Below, one piece after another: positions 35,294-45,060 of a stretch of DNA of 64,000 bases; position 1 is the stretch's first letter, and every line of letters begins with the position of its first letter. The notes below the pieces were generated by a model that ran no database searches, was not told where the DNA came from, and saw nothing but the letters and a program-made list of their open reading frames with translations. The stretch is from JABDCI01 sp964475835. Lineage in GTDB: Bacteria > Verrucomicrobiota > Verrucomicrobiia > JABWAM01. The DNA lies in the NCBI GenBank assembly GCA_964475835.1, contig CAYYYL010000012.1, positions 1 through 64,000 on the forward strand. Direction: 5' to 3'. A program made the translations under genes and the position numbers.

Positions 35294-35560
35294 TCATTGA
35301 CGTGAAGGCTTTGGCGCGAAATCGCTGATGACACAGACATCGCCAAGGACCTCAACCTCCCCTGGAAGGCGAAATTGCCTGGGCTTATCCTTCAAAAGCA
35401 ACCTCTCAAGCCCCGAGCGCGGACTCAGATTCTCAAGACCTTCAACAATTTCAATCGGTCCCGAAAGGAGAATACCAAATTTTCGAGCTGATTTTTTCAA
35501 GTTTGCAAACTTGCCGATCTTGATCTTCTTTTTTTCGATGAGGAATTCGACGGTAGGCAT
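35294..35560 (-). CDS. 2Fe-2S ferredoxin-fold protein lacking the cluster cysteines
   Basis: 88 residues. MPTVEFLIEKKKIKIGKFAN then LKKSARKFGI matches the first two strands and helix of plant-type ferredoxins. IVEGLENLSPRSGLERLLL and GEVEVLGDVCVIS match the segments after the cluster loop. The loop that should carry CxxxxCxxC is absent: GILLSGPIEIVEG goes straight on. The RLACQ that normally holds the fourth cysteine reads RLPGE. The only cysteine (in DVCVIS) is in a strand. It cannot bind a standard 2Fe-2S cluster. The role is unknown; it stands alone between the GHL10 gene and lnt on the opposite strand to lnt. Confidence 0.6.
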   Translation of the reverse strand: MPTVEFLIEKKKIKIGKFANLKKSARKFGILLSGPIEIVEGLENLSPRSGLERLLLKDKPRQFRLPGEVEVLGDVCVISDFAPKPSRQ

Positions 35561-35666
35561 GGAAACAACGCTTCAAGAATTAAGCCAGCATTGAGTCCGG
35601 CGCAACTCCGGAATTCGATTTCTTTTCTGCATTGACGCCTCCCATCCCGGATTCCACCTTCGCTGG

Positions 35667-37247
35667 ATGAACCCCGCATTGCTGCTTCCATGGGTCGCTG
35701 CCACGACTTCAGGCGTCATGATGGCCCTCAGCTTCGAACCGTGGAACTTAAGCGCCCTGGCTTGGTTCGCTTGGATTCCTCTTCTCAGCCAGCTGATGCG
35801 ATCAACGGATAACCAAGCCCGCCCCAGGCCCACCCCCTTTTCCCTGGGCTGGCTCGCCGGAGTCACCTTCTGGTTGATTTCAATCTTCTGGATCCGACAC
35901 GTCTCCTGGCTGGGAATGATGGGTCTTTCGATGTTTCTCGCCCTCTATTTCGCCATATGGAGCCATTTTGTGGCAGCCGCGCGCACACGCTGGCCGGACA
36001 TTCGTGGACTTACCCATGTTGGTATCGCCCTCCTAAGCGCATCCTCCTGGGTCGTCTTGGAATGGTTTCGTGGTTGGGTTTTGGGGGGATTCCCATGGAA
36101 CACCGCAGCCGTCAGCCAGGTCCGAAACATTGCCCTCATTCAAATCGTATCCTGGACGGGAACCCATGGCCTTTCGTTCGTCATCCTCTTTTTCAACACC
36201 GCTCTATGGCTCGCCTGGTGCCGCATGCGACACGAACGCTTTGGCTCCCGAACCTGGCGGTATGAGTTCTCCCTCGCACTCTTCCTTGTGGTCTCCCTTT
36301 CCCTCACGGGAATCCGAATCCTTCTTCTGAGACAACCATCCCCCCATGCACGCACCCTCAAAGTCGCCCTGATTCAACCGAATATACCCCAGGATGTGAA
36401 GTTCGAGGCCCTCAGTCTTTCGAGACAACTTCAGAGATTGGAGGACCTCACCCGGCAGGCGGCCGTATTCCACCCGGATCTGATTTTGTGGCCGGAAACC
36501 GCCCTCGTGGATCCGCCCACCACCCACACCACGATCCAACAATGGCTCCAACGACTATTGCTTGCGATCCGAACGCCCATCCTTCTCGGTTGCACAGATG
36601 AAATTGTGGATCAGGCACCAGGCGAAAAAAAATCAAACCCCACCTACTTTAATGCGGCTGCCTTCGCCCGCCCAGGCGCTCCACTTGGCCCCCTTTACCA
36701 CAAACTTCATCTGGTACCCTTCGGAGAATATATTCCTTTCGAACAAATCCTTCCTTGGATGAGATTCCTGACCCCCATTTCAGTTAACATGTCACCTGGC
36801 AAGCAATCAGTCCTGTTTCCCTTCGAAAAGGAACATCTCGGAGTGTTGATTTGCTTTGAAGATACCTTCCCAAGCCTGGCCCGAAACTTGAGTTTGCAGG
36901 GAGCCGACGTCTTCGTGAACCTCACCAACGATGCATGGTTTAAAACCTCACCCGGCGCGGCCATGCATGCCGCAAACGCGGTGATGCGATGCGTGGAAAC
37001 CCGGCGTCCCATGTTGCGTTGCACCAATCACGGCCTCACCCTGACGATCAGCCCCTACGGACAAATCCTGGATTCTTTTGAACCGTTTCAAACAGGCTAC
37101 AAGTGCACCAACCTGACTCTGGATCCTGACAAGCCCATGACCTTTTATACCCTTCACGGTGACTGGTTCGCATATGCCTGCATGGGCCCTGTCGTTTTTG
37201 GGCTGATCTTTCTCCTGAGGTATCGTAAACAAACGAGCAAGCCATGA
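35667..37247 (+). CDS. lnt: Apolipoprotein N-acyltransferase
   Basis: 526 residues, usual length. The N-terminal ~200 residues hold about six to seven membrane helices (opening LLPWVAATTSGVMMALSFEP). The nitrilase-like periplasmic domain has the Glu-Lys-Cys triad: Glu277 in LILWPETAL, Lys346 in LYHKLHLVPFGEYIP and Cys396 in GVLICFEDTF. NLTNDAWF follows, and one further helix closes the protein. It adds the third acyl chain to lipoproteins in the inner membrane, which fits a diderm cell. The ATG of pgsA overlaps its stop (ATGA). Confidence 0.95.
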   Translation: MNPALLLPWVAATTSGVMMALSFEPWNLSALAWFAWIPLLSQLMRSTDNQARPRPTPFSLGWLAGVTFWLISIFWIRHVSWLGMMGLSMFLALYFAIWSHFVAAARTRWPDIRGLTHVGIALLSASSWVVLEWFRGWVLGGFPWNTAAVSQVRNIALIQIVSWTGTHGLSFVILFFNTALWLAWCRMRHERFGSRTWRYEFSLALFLVVSLSLTGIRILLLRQPSPHARTLKVALIQPNIPQDVKFEALSLSRQLQRLEDLTRQAAVFHPDLILWPETALVDPPTTHTTIQQWLQRLLLAIRTPILLGCTDEIVDQAPGEKKSNPTYFNAAAFARPGAPLGPLYHKLHLVPFGEYIPFEQILPWMRFLTPISVNMSPGKQSVLFPFEKEHLGVLICFEDTFPSLARNLSLQGADVFVNLTNDAWFKTSPGAAMHAANAVMRCVETRRPMLRCTNHGLTLTISPYGQILDSFEPFQTGYKCTNLTLDPDKPMTFYTLHGDWFAYACMGPVVFGLIFLLRYRKQTSKP

Positions 37248-37843
37248 CCCTTGCCAACATTGTCACGCTGACCCGGATCGGACTTATTCCGTGTTTTGTG
37301 GTTGCCGTCGTTTACTATGCTCAAAGCGTCAAACTTGGCATGCCTAATCCATGGCAACACACGCTCGCAGTCACTTTTTTCGTCATCGCCGCCTCGACGG
37401 ATGCCCTCGACGGCTACCTCGCCCGTCGATTAAATCAGAAAAGCCGGTTTGGCAGCATTCTCGATCCCATCGCCGACAAAGCCCTTCTCCTCACCTCCAT
37501 CGGCCTTCTCAGCTGGAATCATGGAGATGCGTTCGACCAACTCCCACTCTGGTTTCCGATCGTCATTTTGAGTCGCGACGTCATTGTCGTGCTCGGAGTT
37601 GTCATTGTCTTCATGATGGGCAAGGGCTTTGACATCGAACCCCATTGGATTGGAAAAGTGGCCACCGTCCTTCAGATGATCACCGCCGGACTTGTTCTCG
37701 TTCGGGTCCCCGAGGGGTACTGGACGACCCCCATGTGGATTTCAGGAGTTCTCACCGTGGTTTCAGGCATCATCTACGTTATCGAGGGAAGTCGGAAAAT
37801 GACCCATGACGACCTCCATCAATCGGGCCGCTCCCGATCGTAA
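37244..37843 (+). CDS. pgsA: CDP-diacylglycerol-glycerol-3-phosphate 3-phosphatidyltransferase
   Basis: 199 residues with about four to five membrane helices. The CDP-alcohol phosphotransferase signature D-G-x2-A-R-x8-G-x3-D-x3-D is complete in STDALDGYLARRLNQ then SRFGSILDPIADKALL. The opening LANIVTLTRIGLIP is typical of PgsA. It makes phosphatidylglycerophosphate, the precursor of phosphatidylglycerol, which also feeds lipoprotein acylation; this fits coupling to lnt by an ATGA overlap. Another CDP-alcohol transferase such as PssA is less likely given the N-terminus. Convergent overlap of 25 bases with the DUF3108 gene. Confidence 0.9.
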   Translation: MTLANIVTLTRIGLIPCFVVAVVYYAQSVKLGMPNPWQHTLAVTFFVIAASTDALDGYLARRLNQKSRFGSILDPIADKALLLTSIGLLSWNHGDAFDQLPLWFPIVILSRDVIVVLGVVIVFMMGKGFDIEPHWIGKVATVLQMITAGLVLVRVPEGYWTTPMWISGVLTVVSGIIYVIEGSRKMTHDDLHQSGRSRS

Positions 37844-38643
37844 CTCCATCCCCTCACCTTTTCGACCTTTACGAGACGCGCACTCACAGTTCCCACCGAA
37901 AGATGGGACACCACCTTGAGCGGAATTCGATATTCATCCCGACTTACCCATGCGGTCATCTTCCCTTTTTTTACGAATCCCTCGAGATAGTCTGACGTTG
38001 GTTCCACTTTAAATGCTGGAATGGATTTGAAGTCCGGCAGGGTTATCTGTTCCTCACTGATTTTTCGGATCGTAACTTCATAATTTCCCTTATCATTTGC
38101 AAGGATGGCACTGGCCGAGTCGCGCCCGGTCCAATCCAGACTTCGCATGAAGTAGATCAACGAAAACTTGTCCTGCACCCCTGCACCCGGAATTTCAAAC
38201 CATTGGGCTTCACCGGTCGTATACGACTGGACACCGCCAAGTTTTCTTTCGGGAAAAAACCAGCTCTCCTCCCAGGTCACCCGCCCCCGTTCGGAACGCT
38301 TTTGCAGAAAGCGAAGTGAGGTTCGATTTACAGAGTCATATTCGCTCTCCATGTGCGCAAACACCGGATAGAGCGTGGAAACGAAATCATTGGATTTCGC
38401 TTCAATCACAAATCGAAATCTACCGGTTTTCATCCCCTCAAAAACCTCAAACACCCCACGGCCCACCATGAATGGTCCCCAATAAAAGTGATAGGTCAAC
38501 CTCTCCCCTGCCTGAAATGGGTTCTCAGCCCTCAAATCCTGAAAAATCCCAAACAAAACCCAACCAAGGAACAACCAGAAGAGAAAACATCTCTCTAATC
38601 GGTTTTGTGACTTTGTATTCCACCGCATGCCTGACCTCAGCAT
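37819..38643 (-). CDS. DUF3108 domain secreted protein
   Basis: 274 residues. A signal peptide or anchor lies at about 18-35 (CFLFWLFLGWVLFGIF). The mature part begins ENPFQAGERLTYHFYWGPFM, the conserved opening of DUF3108 proteins, with SNDFVSTLYPVFAHMESEYD and YFMRSLDW further on. The family is periplasmic or outer-membrane associated, a beta-rich fold of unknown function. The ATG at 38643 is used; a second Met lies five codons in. It is downstream of, and on the same strand as, the pseudopilin gene with a 32-base gap, so the two may be co-transcribed. Confidence 0.82.
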   Translation of the reverse strand: MLRSGMRWNTKSQNRLERCFLFWLFLGWVLFGIFQDLRAENPFQAGERLTYHFYWGPFMVGRGVFEVFEGMKTGRFRFVIEAKSNDFVSTLYPVFAHMESEYDSVNRTSLRFLQKRSERGRVTWEESWFFPERKLGGVQSYTTGEAQWFEIPGAGVQDKFSLIYFMRSLDWTGRDSASAILANDKGNYEVTIRKISEEQITLPDFKSIPAFKVEPTSDYLEGFVKKGKMTAWVSRDEYRIPLKVVSHLSVGTVSARLVKVEKVRGWSYDRERPD

Positions 38644-38675
38644 GCGGGACTCAATCGAAATTGCCAGCCTGAATC

Positions 38676-39473
38676 CTAATACATTCCTGGATTATGACCT
38701 GGAACGACATTTTTCTCCTTGATCGTTCCTTTCTTCAAAGTGGCAACATGACCATCACAAAACAACGCATTGGCGTTATTTCGATGGCGATACCGGAGAT
38801 TCGATCGATTGCCTGCAGCAAGTCCATCCTGGTCCAAACCTGTATTGGCAGCCGTATCCTGGGTTGCACTCGTCCTTGCAAAGTTAACACCCATGGCTCC
38901 TGCCCCCACAGAATCCTGAAAAGTGTTGCCCGGCAATGCATCCATCGTATCCAGCTGCATGGCATCTCCCACAAGAATCGTTTCCGAGCCCCGCCACATG
39001 GTGGATGCCTTGGTCAGGGTGGTAAGTGCTGCAGGGGTAAAAGTCGCCGGCGTATTTCCAGACCAGGTTGCCACATTGGGACAAATTCCCTGATGAATCG
39101 AATACGTGGAAATATTGTTTCCATGAGTCTTCATGGTCCGCGAGGGACATAAAAATACAGTGGGCCGAACGGTAATGGAACCTCCCAAATAGGGTGAGAT
39201 GGCATAATCCCATTGATCAGGCAGCCCTGCAACCGGGGCCGCAACCCCACTCCAAGGATAATATCCCGCATTCTCCGACACATAGATCTGCATTGCCACC
39301 CCGATCTGTTTCAAGTTGGACATGCAGGAAGCCGATCGAGCCGACTCACGAGCCCCTGAAATTGAGGGAATGAGCATGGCTGCCAGAATTGTGATAATGG
39401 CCATCACGACAATCAATTCCAACAGGGTAAAAGCCCTTCCTGACGAAGTGGATGACGATCCGAATCGCGTCAT
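38676..39473 (-). CDS. Pseudopilin-like protein with prepilin N-terminal methylation motif
   Basis: 265 residues. The prepilin peptidase site and methylated Phe stand in GRAFTLLELIVVMAIITILA, followed by the hydrophobic helix and SARSASCMSNLKQIGVAMQI. Near the C-terminus is RYRHRNNANALFCDGHVATL, the H-x9-DG motif of the large DUF1559-like or PVC-type secreted pseudopilin families. They are exported through type II/IV pilus-like machinery and often occur in many copies per genome. Function of individual members is unknown. It lies behind the promoter-distal end of the ten-module protein gene on the same strand, with a 185-base gap. Confidence 0.88.
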   Translation of the reverse strand: MTRFGSSSTSSGRAFTLLELIVVMAIITILAAMLIPSISGARESARSASCMSNLKQIGVAMQIYVSENAGYYPWSGVAAPVAGLPDQWDYAISPYLGGSITVRPTVFLCPSRTMKTHGNNISTYSIHQGICPNVATWSGNTPATFTPAALTTLTKASTMWRGSETILVGDAMQLDTMDALPGNTFQDSVGAGAMGVNFARTSATQDTAANTGLDQDGLAAGNRSNLRYRHRNNANALFCDGHVATLKKGTIKEKNVVPGHNPGMY

Positions 39474-39658
39474 AAAAGATAGCGTAACCTACAAACCTTC
39501 TCTTGCAAAGTCAAACAGCCCAATTCGGTTCAAAAAACAATCGATCCCCGTTCAAAATTCTCATCCCGGTTTGATCCGGGAACAAAAAACCTGTATCCAG
39601 TCGTCCCCACGACTGGATACAGGCCTTTCACTTGCATCCCCAAAATGGGGTCGGATAC

Positions 39659-42600
39659 CTATTCGTAACGAATATTATCCAGATAGAACGTGGCGCCTGA
39701 TGGATTGTCGGTTTTGTTAAACACACAACAGAAACCACCCACCACACGGGTTAGATCCTTGCCAGCAACACTCATCTGATATTGCTGCCAGGCACTCGTG
39801 AGGGTGATCACAGGCGTGACTGTCTTGAATGAATCCGGGTAAGGCCCGGAAATTCCACCCGCAATGAACTGAACCTTTTCACCACCCACCTGACCACGAG
39901 CCAGGAATTTGATGGTGGTCGCACCCGTCAGATTCAATCCACCGTTCGTCACCGTTCCCCAATTTCCATTGGGATTCTGCCAGTAGATTCCCGACCAATT
40001 ATTGCCTAGTGTGGCATCGCCACTGTAGACAATCTTTATGCTCTTGGTCCCCTCACCCGGATTGGACGTATCCGTATCCGAAAACGTCAGATCCGTGTAA
40101 TCCCCCATCCAACCCGTCGGCCCGTATTTGTCGTGTGCATCGCCAAAAATAACCAGAGGCAACACGGTTTGAGGAGGAGGAGGAGGAGGAGGGGTAATCG
40201 TAGGTGCCGTTCCCGTATCCACATCGATATAGTCGAGGTAGAAGGTTGCCCCACTCGGATTGTCCGTCTTGTTCAAAACAAAGGCGAAACCACCCACCAC
40301 ACGAGTCAGATCCTTGCCGGTCAGGTCCAGGGTGTATTGCTGCCATGCCGAGGTGAGAGTCACCACCGGACCCTGGGACTTGTAGGTATCTCCATAAGGT
40401 CCAACAATTCCACCACTGATAAACTGAACCTTCTCCCCTCCCACCTGGCCTTTGGCCCAGAAATGGACCGCTTTGCCACCCGTCAGATTTAGACCCCCAT
40501 TGGTCAATGTTCCCCAGTTTCCATTGGGGTTCTGCCAATAGATGCCAGCAAACCCATTTCCGCCAATACCACTGTAGGCAATTTTGATACTATTGAACCC
40601 TTCTTTCGGACTGGTCGTGTCCGAATCCGAGAACGTAAGGGAAGTCACGTCTCCCATCCACCCCGTGGGTCCATACTTATCATGGGCATCCTTGTAAATA
40701 AACAGGGGCAGGGTTTGAACGGGTCCGGGAGGGGGATCCACCGGCGGGGGCGTCCCGTTATCGAAGTAGATATTATCCAGATAGAACTTCGCCCCGGTGG
40801 GGTTGTCCGCCTTGGTTGCCGCGAACGCGAATCCACCCACCACGCGGGTCAGATTCTGTCCGGCAAGATTCAATTCAAAATTTTGCCACGCCGTGGTCAG
40901 GGTCACCGTCGGCCCAGTCACCTGATACGTGTCACCATAGGTGCCGGCGATTCCTCCGCTGATGAATTGAACCTTCTCCCCTCCAATCTGCCCACGTGCC
41001 TGGAACTTCACCTTCAGGGCGCCCGTTAGATTATACCCAGCCGTGGAGTTTGTCCCCCAATTGTTCGCTGGGTTCTGCCAATAGATTCCGCCAAAGGCAG
41101 GGGCCGTGGGCGATGAAGGGGTGTATTGCACGCTGATGCAGGCAAAACCGCCGCCGGTATTTGTGAGTACTGCATCGTCCAGCGTCAATCCGACGATATC
41201 CCCCATGTATCCGCTCGGAGCATATTTATCATGGGAATCCTTGTAGATGTAGAAGGGCCACGAGGCTGGAGTCGGAAGCGTCGGAACCGAAATCGAACCG
41301 TTCTCATAGCGAACGCTGTCGATGAAGACAGTCGCCCCGCTGGGAGAAAGGGACTTCAAGAAGCCGATTGCGAAACCATCCACCACGCGACCCAATTCCT
41401 GGCCGGTGAGGTCGATTTCGAAATCCTGCCATGCCGTTCCGACAGTCAGAATGGATGACAACACCTTGAAGTTGTCGCCATACGGTCCATCCACGCCACC
41501 GGCAAGGACTACAAACTGCTCCCCGCCAACAAGACCGCGGGCCTGGAATTTCACGCGACGAGCCCCGGTCAGATTATAACCTCCGTTGGGATCGGTTCCG
41601 AGGTTGTTCGCCGGATTCACAAAAGGCACTACAGCGAAGCCTTGTCCGGCACTCACCGCTCCAGAATAAGTGAAGCGCACACATTTGGTGCCCTCACCCG
41701 GATTCACGGTCTCTTCACTGGCGCCCATATCTCCGATATCCCCCACCACCGTCGGGAAATATTGATCCACGCCATCGCGATAGATGTAAAATGGCCATGA
41801 AGCAGGGGTCGGCAACGGAGTTGTAATCCCATTGTCGTACCGCATGTTATCCACATAGACCGTCGCACCTGCAGGATTCTGGGCCTGAACAAGACCCACA
41901 CCAAATGCATCCACAACGCGGGACAAGTCCAATCCTGTCAGATCGAATTCGAAGGACTGCCAGGCGGTGGTGAGCGTCACCTGACCGGTGGTGAAAAGGG
42001 TGTCGCCATAAGGAGCCCCCACAAGGCCTCCCAGAAGGAAGATCACCGTTTCACCGCCCACTTTTCCACGAGCCATGAATTTCATCTTCTTGGCCGCACG
42101 CAGATTAAATCCTCCGTTGGGATCACTACCAAATCCATCCTTCGGATTCTGCCAGATCGCGACGCCAAAGCCCTGGCCGCTGGAAGCTGCAGCCGAGTAT
42201 TGAACCTTGATCGATTTCGTTCCCTCTCCAGGGTTGGTGACATCGTTTTCATCGATCAGGAAGTCGCCCGTATCACCCACCACACTTGAGGTGTATTGAT
42301 CCACGCTGTCCTTGTAGATATAGAACGGCCATGAACCAGGCACCGGCCGCAGAATAGGCAACGTCGGCGTGTTAAGAATCCGGATGTTATCCAGATAGAT
42401 GGTGCCACCCGTCGGATTGTCCGCTTTCGTCACGGTGAACGCAAATCCACCGAGCGCATGGGTCATATCCTTGCCCGTCAGATCGATTTCATACTCCTGC
42501 CACGCCGTGGTCAGAGTCAACAACGAGGTCTGGGACTTGTAGGTATCGGGATAGGTTCCAACAATACCACCTGAGATGAAGGTTGCCTTCACGCCTGGAG

Positions 42601-45060
42601 CCCCGCCACGAGCGAAGAAACGCAGTTTGGTGGCCCCAGTCAGGTTTAATCCACCATTCGATACTGTTCCCCAGTTGTCAGCAGGATTCTGCCAGTAGAC
42701 TCCGGCAAAATTATTGGTGCTGAAGGTCGTGTTATACACAATCTTGATCGACTTCAAACCTTCCTGCGGATTTGTGGTGTCAGTATCCGTAAAGGTCAAA
42801 GTGTTCACATCCCCCATGAAACCCGTGGGAAGATACTTGTCGTGAGCATCCGTATAGATGTTCACCGGCCACGATGCAGGAAGTGGTGAAGGGGGACGAA
42901 CCGGGGGAACCGTTCCGTTGTCGTAGTAGATGTTATCCACAAAGAATGTGCCACCCAGCGGATTATCCGTCTTGGTAACCGTGAATGCAAATCCACCCAG
43001 AACGTGGGTCAGATCCTTGCCGGCAAGGTCAATCTCGAACGACTGCCATGCCGTGGTCAGGGAAAGAACCGCCGTCTGGGACTTGTAAGTATCCGGAAAG
43101 GTCCCTGCAATACCACCCCCCTGGAATTGAACCTTGGTTCCAGCCACTGCAGCACGGGCCATGAACTTAAGCTTAGTAGCACCCGTCAGATTGAATCCAC
43201 CATTACTTACTGTTCCGAAGTTGTTGGCGGGATTCTGCCAGAAAATTCCGGCAAATCCGTTAGTTCCCGCACCGCTGTACTGAACGCGGAAACTCTGGAA
43301 ACCTTCACCAGGATTGTTGGTATCGTCCGCCACGGTAAGGGACGTGACGTCACCAAAAAACCCGCTCGGAACATAACTCACACTGGTGTCCTTGTAGACA
43401 TAGACCGGCCATGAAGCAGGTACAGGCGACGGAGGTCGGGTCGGGATGACCGAACCGTTGTTGTAATAGATGTTATCCAAAAACAACGTCGCACCAGCAG
43501 GATTATCCACCTTGGCGAGCGTGAAGGCGAAGGCGCCAATCACACGACTGACATCCTTGCCAGCCAGGCTCACCTGGAAGGTTTGCCACGAGGTGGTCAG
43601 AGTGATGTTGGTCTGGACCAGAAATGAATCGGGATACGCTCCGGTCACCCCACCCCCTGTGATGGTGGCCTTCACTCCATTGGCGGAAGCTTTGGCCATG
43701 AAGTTCAAGGTTGTGGCACCCGTGAGATTGTATCCACCATTGCTGACGGTGCCAAAATTATTGGCAGGGTTCAGCCAATAGACACCTGCAAATCCATTCG
43801 TACTGGTAGCCGCATTGTACTGAATCTTGATGTTCTGCGCACCTTCACCTGGGGCGGCCGTGTCGGTATCCGAAAACGTGAGCGAGTTGAAATCACCGAA
43901 GAAACCGCTCGGCGCATAAGGTCCTTCCACATCCTTGTAAATATAGAATGGCCACGAGGGCGGCGTTGGCAACACGGGAGGAGTGGAAACCGTTCCGTTA
44001 TCATAACGGATATTGTCGAAAAACACGGTCGCTCCAGTCGGATTGTCCGCCTTGCTCATCGCAAAGGCAAAGGCTCCCACCACACGACTTAAATCCTTGC
44101 CTGCGAGATCGATCTCAAAGTTCTGCCAGGCGGTTGTCAGAGTGGTCAGCGGAAGGGCAGACTTGAAGGTGTCCTGGAAGTTAAACGAGGTCTGATAGCT
44201 CCCCGTCACACCACCGGCCACAAACTGCACCTTGGCCCCGGCAACCGAAGCGCGGGCCATGAATTTCAACTTCAGGGCACCCGTCAGATTGAAACCTCCA
44301 TTGGTCAGTGTTCCAAAGTTGTTCGCAGGATTCAACCAGTAGACTCCGGCAAACGTGTTGGGGCCCGTCGGAGTATATTGAACCTTGATATCCGCAAATC
44401 CTTCACCGGGATTGATGGTGTCTGTGTCCGTAATCACCACATCACTGGTATCTCCAAAATACCCGCTCGGAGCATAAGAACCCTCCGAATCCTTGAAGAT
44501 ATAGAAGGGCCATGTCGGGGGAGTCGGAAGGGCCGGGAAGGTGGGGGTCACACTGCCGTTATCATAGCGAACGTTATCCACAAAAACGGTTCCACCCGTG
44601 GGATAGTCCGTTTTTGCCACCACAAACGCGAATCCACCGATGACGCGGGTCAGATTTTTACCCGCCAGATCAATTTCATAATTCTGCCAAGCAGAGGTCA
44701 GGGTAACCGAAAGAGGGGTGACACTGAAGGTGTCTGCAAAGGCACCCGTGATTCCACCCGCGAGGAATTGAATCTTTTCCCCACCCACCTGACCGCGCGC
44801 CATAAACTTCAATTTGGTCGCACCAGTCAGATTCAGACCGCCATCAATGGTTCCAAAATTATTCGCGGGATTCTGCCAGTAAACACCAGCAAACCCCTGG
44901 GCTCCCGCACCGCTATACTGGATCCTGACGCAGGCAAAACCCTGACCAGGAGTGGTCTGGTTTGCATCATCCAGAACCAGCGAGGTGGTGTCTCCGAAAT
45001 AACCACTGGGTGCGTAGGGACCTTCCGCGTCTTTATAGACATAAAGAGGCCACGAAGGAG
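39659..45060 (-). repeat. Tandem array of ten ~540-bp coding repeats
   Basis: Module starts, read at the IYKD-type motif, fall near 45051, 44513, 43952, 43412, 42872, 42332, 41798, 41258, 40707 and 40162, a spacing of 534-561 bp. Copies 1-4 carry PSGxFGD, copies 5 and 8-10 PSGxMGD or PTGxMGD. Copies 6 and 7 lack that motif (SSVVGD, FPTVVGD) and also change IYWQNP to AIWQNP and VPFVNP. Linkers of 8-20 residues are rich in Pro. Confidence 0.88.

Noticed and set aside
39659..45060. Satellite DNA or collapsed-assembly artefact for the ~540-bp repeat
   Set aside because: Copies differ at many positions and keep one open frame with variable linkers, as expected for a protein-coding array.
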